Positions 56,293 through 64,000 of a DNA stretch of 64,000 nt are shown in pieces. Under the pieces are notes generated by a model that was not told the origin of the DNA, ran no database searches, and saw only the letters and a program-made list of their open reading frames with translations. Origin of the DNA: Cenococcum geophilum 1.58. Its lineage: Eukaryota > Ascomycota > Dothideomycetes > Gloniales > Gloniaceae. Location: contig KV748184.1 in the NCBI GenBank assembly GCA_001692895.1, positions 2,604,001 to 2,668,000 on the forward strand, written 5' to 3'. The first letter of the stretch is position 1. Each line of letters opens with the position of its first letter. The translations under genes were made by a program, and so were the position numbers.

Positions 56293-58112
56293 CGCGTAGA
56301 CTCAGGAGGTGAGCGCGGTGATGCATAGTACGGCTACAGTCCGCTGAGTGGATGGGAGTTGATGTTGTCGTGATTACTTTGGAGAGAATGACGATTCGCA
56401 GTGACATAATTTTTGGCTGTTCTGCAATGTCTGCATCTGGCTCTATCCCTTGTACAGATAGATACGTTCTATGGGGTGGAAGATTTGGCTGCCCATACTC
56501 GTTTAATGTTCCTGGTGTCGTGCACGGGCCACAAAATATAGTACTTTGTCTGTGCAAGGGATACCCTTATTACTCATTGTTTGAACGGTGGCTTGTGATT
56601 TGGTGTTACCGCATCTCTATGCAACATGAAGCACCCGGGTTGCCCCCAATACCAGACCGTGCCGTCATTCCCACGAGCACATATATCACACCTAGATATC
56701 CCGCTTTCGGAGATCTAAAGCTAGGAACGAAGAACTGGAAGGCCTAACCGGTTAGGATTTGATCCCTTTTGCTTCAAGACCTAGCTGAACATGGTCAGGC
56801 AAGCCACGACTTTGAATCTTAAGAAGCCTGGTATGCTCAGATTACTTTGAACACCATTCTTTGGAGGCAGTTTTGGTCGGTTTTCTTTCTCATGAAGCTC
56901 AATTCTGCAAGAGCCAATGCGTTTAAAAACTTGGTTTTCTGCTTCAACTATTCGGAGGACTAGATATGAGATATGACGACTGGCTGGAGATTGATATAGG
57001 AATAGACAAAAGACCTTTTCTTTATCCTCGATATAATGCTGCTCCGGTTTAGTGTAATCCGAGTCAGGCTAGAAATCGAACAAGTTAAAATCCCTGCTTT
57101 CAAGATAATAACATCCTAGAATATAGTATATGGGAATGGAGAATTTTCGGCAGGGAAATGCAGTTGTACATCTCGATATACTTTTAGGGTATAGCGAAGC
57201 GTTGCATGTCCCACAAGGTCAGAGATGATAATATTTCCCGATTTAACCTGGCCATAGGGATCGCGCTAGCCAATAAGGTGTGTGCCTTGAGAACTTCAGC
57301 GACGAAATAGTCAAATCGATTTTCCACTTCATCCATGTATGGCACCTTAGAATTTACAGAGACCCATGACCAAGATGGAATATTGCACCTTTGAGGTCTA
57401 AGTGAAGTCTGTCAGCAGTGCCAGGAACTGTCCAGGGCAGCGCTGACTCTGTTGATATTCACACTCAGATGATTCTCTTGCTTTGCACTCGTCCTGCAAT
57501 TAGTACTCTAGCCAAATCCTGAGTATCGGAGATGGTGGCTCCGTTTCCGTATCGATAATGTTCTCGCTGGATGCCTCGCAGTTCGGTGGAAAATCCGTAT
57601 TGGAGGCTATTCAACGAATTGTTTGTCATATCAGATATCTTATTGCGGGACTTGAGTAAACGTTAGTGCTCACGAGACTCTGGGGATTTTCTTGCAGCTC
57701 AGGAATTGAAGTCCAGGCCTCTAGACGTCCTTGACGGGCATCCAATGGCTTATGTCGAATCAAGGAGAGCTCTAATTGGTTGATTTAAAATAAATGTGGT
57801 GCCAAGATTGGTTCGTGATTGCTGCCATGGCGACGGAATACGATGTGTTGGCAGAGGTAACCTTCAGCCCTCCTATCCATTGACTATCGAGAAGATTTTC
57901 ATTTAGTGATAATCGCAATAGAACAGCTCTAAGTCAGTCCTCTGAAGCTTCCGTGCTCCTTGACTGCATTCCCTGAAATCAATGCTAATCTATAGATTTC
58001 AGTCTCACACAATTGTTATCTCCATTTTGACAGCTCCAAAGCTGGGCAAGCAACACAACCGCCGACAGGCGCATTCCTCGATTTAGTCTGACATCTCCGC
58101 TACACGAGAAAT
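56276..58112. other. 1.8-kb intergenic region
   Basis: No conserved protein, RNA gene or transposon recognised. The plus frame at 56352-56747 and the antisense frame over 55769-56557 have no recognisable domains and are probably chance. The right end should hold the promoter of the secreted-protein gene. Confidence 0.45.
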
Positions 58113-58943
58113 ATGCGGAATGCTCTTATCTCCATCATTGTACTCTTCATTGCAGTAGCCAGTGCGACTCCAAATCTCTTCGCAGCCTTCCTCGAACCTC
58201 AACTCGAAGAAACGATAACGGAGGGCAACGACACAGCCCCACAAAATGAGCTTGTGAAGCGACAAAGCAATGGCTGTGTCAGTGGTTATGGTTCATGCGC
58301 AAACTTGGGCGCTGCCGGTCTATGCTGTAGGTCAGACAGCGTATGCTCAGCTGACGCCGCCGGACATGTTGCGTGTTGTCCCCTCAATGCGGCGTGCACA
58401 GGAACAATCGGTGGAGTAGGAGTTACAGCGACTACGACCAGTACCATTTCCTTCGTCTTCGCCAGCACGACTACGACATCAGGAAGCTTCTACTTCGGAA
58501 CCTCCACCGCTACGGTAGCGTCTATACAAGGCGCAACAAGCGCAGCGACCTACACCCGTTCTACGGTATCCAATCAGTTCTACCCCTTCGCCTACATACC
58601 AACTACTTACACCAACGCAGCCGCTTGCTCTTCAGCTTATTCGAGCTGCCAGACTGACGTCTCAAGCTGCACTGCGGCACTCGTTGGAGGCATTCACGGC
58701 GTTACGATCTCTGGCCCCAACGGCGGCGTTACCGTTTCGGCAGTTACCACTACGTTAGATCCCACTGCTGCCAGCCAGGTTTGCCAGAGCTTGAGCTCAC
58801 AGGCTTGCTATGGATTGCAAGTTGCAGCGTGCGCTGCTTTCGGGACAGGAACAGCAAACAATGCTGGGAGGAACAGGTGCGGACACTTATATGGGATTGG
58901 TGCTGGAGTGGCGATTGGAATGGCGGGAGAGATACTTCGGTGA
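58113..58943 (+). CDS. secreted cysteine-rich protein, possibly cell-wall/GPI type
   Basis: Single-exon gene, 276 aa. Residues 1-18 (MRNALISIIVLFIAVASA) are a classic signal peptide. A short acidic propeptide ends in LVKR at ~50, a Kex2-type site. Then comes a compact Cys-rich module (CVSGYGSCANLGAAGLCC, CSADAAGHVACCPLNAAC, ~55-95), followed by a Ser/Thr-rich stretch likely O-glycosylated. A second Cys-containing region (ACSSAYSSCQTDVSSCTAAL; CQSLSSQACYGLQVAACAAF) precedes a weakly hydrophobic C-terminus (GIGAGVAIGMAG), which could be a GPI signal but is marginal. Function unknown. It resembles fungal wall-associated proteins of this layout; I do not assign a family. Confidence 0.8.
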   Translation: MRNALISIIVLFIAVASATPNLFAAFLEPQLEETITEGNDTAPQNELVKRQSNGCVSGYGSCANLGAAGLCCRSDSVCSADAAGHVACCPLNAACTGTIGGVGVTATTTSTISFVFASTTTTSGSFYFGTSTATVASIQGATSAATYTRSTVSNQFYPFAYIPTTYTNAAACSSAYSSCQTDVSSCTAALVGGIHGVTISGPNGGVTVSAVTTTLDPTAASQVCQSLSSQACYGLQVAACAAFGTGTANNAGRNRCGHLYGIGAGVAIGMAGEILR

Positions 58944-59494
58944 CATTAATAGGAGCGGGGATGCCTTATGTTGTCATGTTTTTTTAGTAAATAAAAGGGT
59001 GGGTTAGGTGCTATGATTTGTGAAAGTGCTTTGTTGCATAGCACCGGCGTTTGTATGGTTTTGGCTGGCAAGCCTGGGAATGTAATGTTTTGATTTTTTT
59101 TTCCCCGAGGGCTTGGAGCTTTGTATCAGTTACTGATTCTTACTCTTTTACCATCATGTCTGTTTTCTCTCTAGTCTTTCCGTTAGATTTCAATGCGGGG
59201 AGAATCAACGTATCAAATACGTTTCCAAGCTGTTTGAAAACATGAGATTTGAAAATCCTAAATCTAGTGCCTTAGAAAACTTCCGCAGATACATTTGTTA
59301 GGCTAGCATTGTTTCAACCCGTTTGTTCAATAGACTGAAGCTTTACGACATCCCAAGTCTCACCACTTTTCCTCTTACCGCTCACCGCCTGGCAATATAT
59401 TTTATGACGCTCAGCTATTCGGTGGGGTTCAATATCTGCAACTTGTATCGTAGCTCTAATTTACAAGCTTCTCCTACTCACCACATATCATATT
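58944..59494. other. intergenic
   Basis: About 550 bp of T-rich flank between tandem genes. Nothing recognised. Confidence 0.45.
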
Positions 59495-60637
59495 ATGGAC
59501 CCAGAAAGTAAATCTAAATTCGCTATCCACGAAGCAGCTCGCGAAGGCCACAGTATGTAGCTGTCTAGATATTCGTATGGGGAATATGGCTGACACCCGG
59601 CTCCAGCTAACATCGTTGAATCACTCCTAAACGTGAGCTCCTCTCTGCTCCAAACCTTACCGATATTGCCCGAGATCCTTTCTCACGCATTACCTCATAG
59701 GCAAATTCTAAGCTCGGGTCCCGTAGAGATGAGGATGACCGTCTGCCGCTCCACTGGGCCGTGTCCTACAACCGGCTTCCGATCGTCTCGCTGCTTATTC
59801 AGAGCAAAGATTTTGATGCAGATGCGCAGGTATGACATAAGCTAGAGTATGGATGAACGCGAGGTTCTAGAATTGACATTGAATTTTTAGGATGGGTCTG
59901 GTTGGACACCGCTCATGATGGCCGCGAGTCGAAAAGAAGCCGACGAAATCGTAGACATACTCCTCCGGAAGGGCGCAGATGTTAACATGAAGAGTAATTT
60001 CTTCATTTTTTAGCTATGTTTTATAGAAGTTGTAATAGCTAATTAATGTAATCCAGACAACAATGGTCAGGTACAGCCCTCCTGATCATCCACCACCCTA
60101 TCTTAATGTGTTGTCCCTCACACCCAGCAGACAGCCCTCCACTTCGCAGCCACCAAAAATAATTCCGACATCGCGCGTAAGCTCATAGCTAATAAAGCGT
60201 CTGCTCGTGTGAAGGACAAGCGTGGTCAACTGGCTCTACATCGAGCGGCTGCAGTAGGCTCTGCACCTATGATGAAGCTGTTGCTAGAGGCCAAGAGTCC
60301 GTTAAATGCTACAGATATCGATGGAATGACTGCTCTGCATCATGGTAAGTGCTATTACAACTCTATCGTGGAATGTCATTTGTTTGAATCACAAGGGCTA
60401 ACAACCCTTCAGCGATTTCTGAAGGCCATGGCGATGCCGCTTTATTACTCTTACAAGCAGGCGCAGAGACAGACAAGAAGGACCAAGAAGGGCGATTGGC
60501 ACTTGATCTTGCACCTGATGCTAAGGTACATGTTTGCTGCAGGCTCTTCAAGTTTCATTAAAATGAATACTAACAGGAACTAGACAAGGAAATTCATCCT
60601 CCAGAGCGCAGAGCGCGAGGGCATAGATCTGGAATAG
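59495..60637 (+). CDS. NAS6: 26S proteasome assembly chaperone, ankyrin-repeat (gankyrin/p28 type)
   Basis: Chaperone that binds Rpt3 during assembly of the 19S regulatory particle. Eight small exons: join(59495..59552, 59607..59632, 59701..59829, 59891..59993, 60057..60070, 60131..60344, 60413..60525, 60584..60637), 236 aa, close to yeast Nas6 and human gankyrin. Start MDPESKSKFAIHEAAREGHT. Ankyrin repeats follow: DRLPLHWAVSYNRLPIVSLL, SGWTPLMMAASRKEADEIVD, NGQTALHFAATKNNSDIARK, RGQLALHRAAAVGSAPMMKL, DGMTALHHAISEGHGDAALL and EGRLALDLAPDAK. It ends RKFILQSAEREGIDLE, matching the family. The last acceptor is the AG at 60582-60583; the nearer AG at 60575-60576 gives a wrong tail. Exon 5 is only 14 nt. 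Confidence 0.93.
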
Positions 60638-60857
60638 CTAATCATACAGTTCACTTGAAAAGTGAAAGACTTCCTGTCCAAGCATAAATTTTCCCGCATA
60701 CCTCAGAAACGCCACAGCACCCTCGGGTAATCAGTCAAGCTTCCCATACTAGAGTAACAAGAGGCGCAATAACCAGAATGCCTGTGTCCTCTAAAATAGC
60801 CCTGATTGTAGGATAAAACACGCAAAGAAGGTCCCAAGCTCCGAAAAATGCTCCTTT

Positions 60858-63636
60858 CTAGGTCATAGTTCTCTCAATCAAATCCCTGTAAATCTTCTTC
60901 AGATCCAACACATCAATGGTTAGCTCCTCCACCCTCTCGCTCTTCTCCCCTAGCATTTCTAGCGTAGTTTGATATCGCTCATCCATCTCCCTCAATTCTT
61001 TCTCCAGCTTTGCCACCTTATCGTCACTTATTCGCTTCTCTTCCACTTCTCTCATTAGCGCAACAACCTCATCGCGCGCCCCATCCCGCTGGGCTGCTAA
61101 TCGCGCCATCTCCTCTTTCGAGGTCGCCTTTTCAGACTCAAGACGACGGACTGCGGCGCTCATACGCTCAACCAACTGCACAGATGGACCAGCGCCCACT
61201 GTACTAACCGAGATCATATCATTGATGGTACGGTGAGGAGATGAGGTATTATCGAAAGCTTCGTCGTGATCAAAGGTATGATTTGATGGCGTCTGCGACA
61301 CATTCGCTCCGTTGAGCTGCGAGAGCGATGACGGGATTGAGTCTTGGCGACTCGGTGTGCCCATGCCCGTCTCAGGGGTACGGATTGGTTGGGTGGATGT
61401 ACGGCGACTCGGTGGGCGGTCGAGCATGCGATCCATTGGGGAAAGCGTAAGTTCAGTTGAAACGGCCCTGCTCACATTCCTACGAGCATGAAGGCCGAGC
61501 ATGTCTGGATTAGAGTGTTTCCTCGTCGAAGAGCCGGGCGCAGAGGGTGATTCTGCGCGAAGATAACTTGGATCGGGAGGCATGACATTGTTTGTCTGGA
61601 GCTCTAACCGCCATTTGATCTTTTCTTCCTCAATCCGCTGTTTCAACTCTGCTTCCCAGACTTTCTTCTCGCGCTCTATCTCTACTCGCGCGTCATGCAC
61701 TGCTGTCTCCGCTTGGGTCAACCTCGCCAACAGTTTCTGACTTTGCGCTTGCTGCTCAGCTAGATCTTGCTCTACTGTTCTAGCATGGTCATTAATGGTC
61801 TCGAGCTCATCTTCGAGTCGTCTGGCCTTGGAGTTTATATCTCGTGCTTTACGACGAATATCGCTTTCCCGCTTAGCGGTCTCGTCACGCTCCTTTTCAA
61901 GAGCAGCGACGCGAGACGTGAGAGTACTTTCGATACCTTGCCAGTTTTCGGAAGCGAGAGCATATTGAGTCTGCAGGGTTTCGGTTTGGCGGAGAAGTTT
62001 AGCCTGCGAATCACCTGTGGCAGATGAAGAGACTTCTTCGGTACGAGCGCGGAGGAGTTCGAGTTTAGTCTCAAGATTCTAAATGCAAGTTCAGTCAGCG
62101 AGAGTATATTTATAACCCAGGTTGCTGTAATACTTACGGCTATCTCGCCCTTCAATTCAAGCTCTGAAACATTGGCCATTTCCTGTTGCCTCGCCGCGTC
62201 CTCCTTCAGATCTCGAATCTCATTCTTGGCTCGATCTTCAGCTAGCTTCTTCTCGATCTGTACGTTCTCGAGGTCCTCACGAAGCTCGGCTACAACTCTC
62301 TTCTCAGCCTCCAATGCTCCTGTCTGCACCCTCTCCTCCGCTTCCTCGGCCCTGTTCAATGCATTGTTTAACTGACGTCGCAGCTCACCGATGGTTAGCC
62401 CGGCTTCCTCGCGCTCTGCTCTCAGCGCATCGAAATCCTTCTCTATCCTCCCCACAATCTTCAGCTTCTCTTGTGCTGCTCTTTCGGCAGTCTCGGAGCG
62501 TTTAGCTCGCTCTGTGGCTTCGCTAATGCTTTTCTCCGCTTTCGAAAGCCGCTGCTTAAGAGCACCAATCTCCTTATCCGTTTCCCCAGCCTTTGCGCGC
62601 ATCTTCTTAATTGTGGTGAGGTGTTTCAACTCCGTTTTGGAGAGGTTCTGCCCTTCTTCCATCAATGCTGCTATCTGGACGTCTTTTTCTGCAAGCTTCT
62701 TTTCCAGAGGATCTTTGGTATCTGAAGACGAAGATGCGGCACGAGCTTGGGTTGCGAGGGATTGTGAGAGGTAGACTAATTTGGATTGGAGGGTGTCAAT
62801 GCGTTCGAGATGTGAGTTCAGCTCTTCACGGTGTTCAAGGAGAGACTCTTCATGGGTTTTACGAAGGGAGGAGAGCTCCGACTCGTATGCGGAAGGGCTG
62901 CGAGGGGAAGGGGTATCGGATTCGGCGCCATGAGTTGTGGGGAGGTCGATAGAGGGACGTGATAGGGACGAATCGAGGGACATGCGGGGAGAGGGCGTGG
63001 GAGGGGGGTGAATTTCCGGTATTGGCGTGGGCATGGAAGGCAAGCTGGTGACCTCTGCGGGTACAGCTTCGGAAGACGTCCGCGGAAGCTCTTCCGTCTG
63101 CGTAATATCGGATTTCGAGGGTTGGTCGGTTTGGGATGGTTGGTTAGGCACAGTTTCTGGTGTCGTGTCCGATACTTTGGAATCCAAACTCGTTCGGCCA
63201 AGGTCCGGACTCAATGCTGGACTAGCTGCTCGTGATGGCAACTCGGAAGAAGCTCTACTTGACCCAGGCCTTTCCGCTCCCTTCACAACAGCTTTCGCCA
63301 GTCGATCTTGTAGCCTGGTATTAGGTCTGCTTCTCGACGAGTTTCGTGATAATCCTAAACTCTCCATCAGCCCAGTTCAGGAGCTCCAGAGCACTAATGC
63401 GATAATATCCCAATTCCGTCCTGCCTACCTTGCTCCTGTTGCAACCTCGCTTTCTCTGCGGCTGCCTTTTCGGTGGTAGCTTGCTTCGCTGCTTCGTCCG
63501 TAGCTCTGCTCCGCGCCGACGCCTGATCGTCCTCGGCCAGAATAGTATCCAGGCGCGACTCGATGCCAGCGACAGCGCCCTGCAGCAGAGAACCCCATCT
63601 TGAGGTTTGCTTCGGCTTCTGTGCCGGAGCACTCAT
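60858..63636 (-). CDS. golgin, TMF/SGM1-like coiled-coil protein
   Basis: Predicted peripheral Golgi coiled-coil tether (TATA-element modulatory factor family; yeast Sgm1), a likely Rab6/Ypt6 effector by family knowledge. Exons: complement(60858..62078, 62138..63354, 63429..63636), 881 aa. The N-terminus MSAPAQKPKQTSRWGSLLQG with GIESRLDTILAED is the conserved opening. NTRLQDRLAKAVVKG precedes a Ser/Pro-rich linker (~90-210). A long coiled coil runs from about 220 to 590 (SLLEHREELNSHLERIDTLQ, LAEKDVQIAALMEEG, ELRRQLNNALNRAEEAEERV) and continues in exon 3. A low-complexity segment (~640-760) separates it from the C-terminal TMF domain (LVERMSAAVRRLESEKAT, RYQTTLEMLGEKSERVEELT, DLKKIYRDLIERT). 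It lies tail to tail with NAS6, 220 bp apart. Confidence 0.92.
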
Positions 63637-64000
63637 GCTGGGAGCTCTGCAGCAGCTCGGAATTCTCAAATACTCAAATGATACAAATCTACGCTTGGGC
63701 CTTCCGCCGTTTCGAGAGATTCATAGCTCGGCCAATTGTTGTGGGGTTGTTCTGGGGCGGGGAGATGGGCATGCAGGATGTGGTACGGTGTTCGAAAGCC
63801 CAGACGCGCGTCAGGAATTCCCCGGTGGAATGTCTAATAAATTGGGAGTACGAGGACAGCAAGGGTAGAAAGCATGGGATTGCGGCGAAGGCTTCGGCGC
63901 AGTCTGAAGTGCCGATCGCCCATGCGGTTTCTGCCAAGCAGAGTGGGTGCAACGACAACAAATTAAATCCATCCTCAGAGTTTGACTATCAGCATATTCG
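63637..64000. other. intergenic, golgin promoter side
   Basis: Upstream of the golgin start codon. No supported gene; the minus frame at 63689-63961 has no recognisable features. An adjacent gene may begin beyond the window. Confidence 0.45.

Noticed and set aside
55769..56557. 262-residue antisense frame over the sugar-transporter 3' end
   Set aside because: It mirrors the coding strand of a well-supported gene, and its internal repeats come from the 41-bp triplication.
56352..56747. 131-residue frame downstream of the sugar transporter
   Set aside because: No family resemblance or signal; composition consistent with chance.
56755..56800. Possible tRNA arm (GGTTAGGATTTGATCCC)
   Set aside because: No complete cloverleaf or matching acceptor stem can be built around it.

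Overview
This window comes from the nuclear genome of a filamentous ascomycete (Pezizomycotina). The protein content suggests a Leotiomycetes-like relative, but that placement is my inference. Genes have short introns (about 50-75 bp) with GTRWGT donors and CTAAC-type branch points. Conserved eukaryotic housekeeping genes alternate with a TA-rich, gene-free island that looks like repeat DNA degraded by RIP (repeat-induced point mutation). I rebuilt gene models by joining exons by hand. Almost every joined model keeps phase from start to stop, and this is the main support for the coordinates. For spliced genes the span runs from start codon to stop codon and includes introns.

Layout. 0.5-12 kb: sphingoid long-chain-base kinase, beta-COP (SEC26), MAGO, GID4/VID24, TRM8 and RRP1. 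12.05-19.6 kb: TA-rich island. It contains the two ends of a decayed piggyBac-like element about 6.1 kb apart, a 5'-truncated LINE-like insertion with its target-site duplication, a perfect 88-bp palindrome with a 5-bp flanking repeat, and smaller inverted repeats. 19.7-21.5 kb: a KMT1/Clr4-type H3K9 methyltransferase with a chromodomain, at the edge of the island. 22-34 kb: a type-B carboxylesterase, a LARP1-like La-motif protein, a predicted mitochondrial protein of unknown function and an MCT-type MFS transporter. 35.4-42.3 kb: an intronless 2291-residue coiled-coil protein. 43.5-50.7 kb: a two-HMG-box mitochondrial-type protein, a piggyBac deletion derivative, a branched-chain aminotransferase and a SCY1/SCYL2 pseudokinase. 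51-54.4 kb: a broken drug/polyamine-type MFS pseudogene and repeat debris. 54.4-64 kb: a sugar transporter, a secreted cysteine-rich protein, the proteasome chaperone NAS6 and a TMF/SGM1-like golgin.

The genes do not form one pathway. Several pairs serve related cellular machineries: COPI and golgin (Golgi traffic), GID4 and NAS6 (ubiquitin-proteasome), MAGO, LARP1, TRM8 and RRP1 (RNA metabolism). The most distinctive observations are sequence-evolution events. A 67-bp piece of the giant gene has been copied into its own 3' flank between 18-bp direct repeats. A 41-bp tandem triplication has changed the C-terminus of the sugar transporter. A MITE-like perfect palindrome and a datable set of transposon insertions sit beside the gene for the enzyme class that normally marks such DNA as heterochromatin. 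I found no clear evidence of a wholly new multi-gene system.
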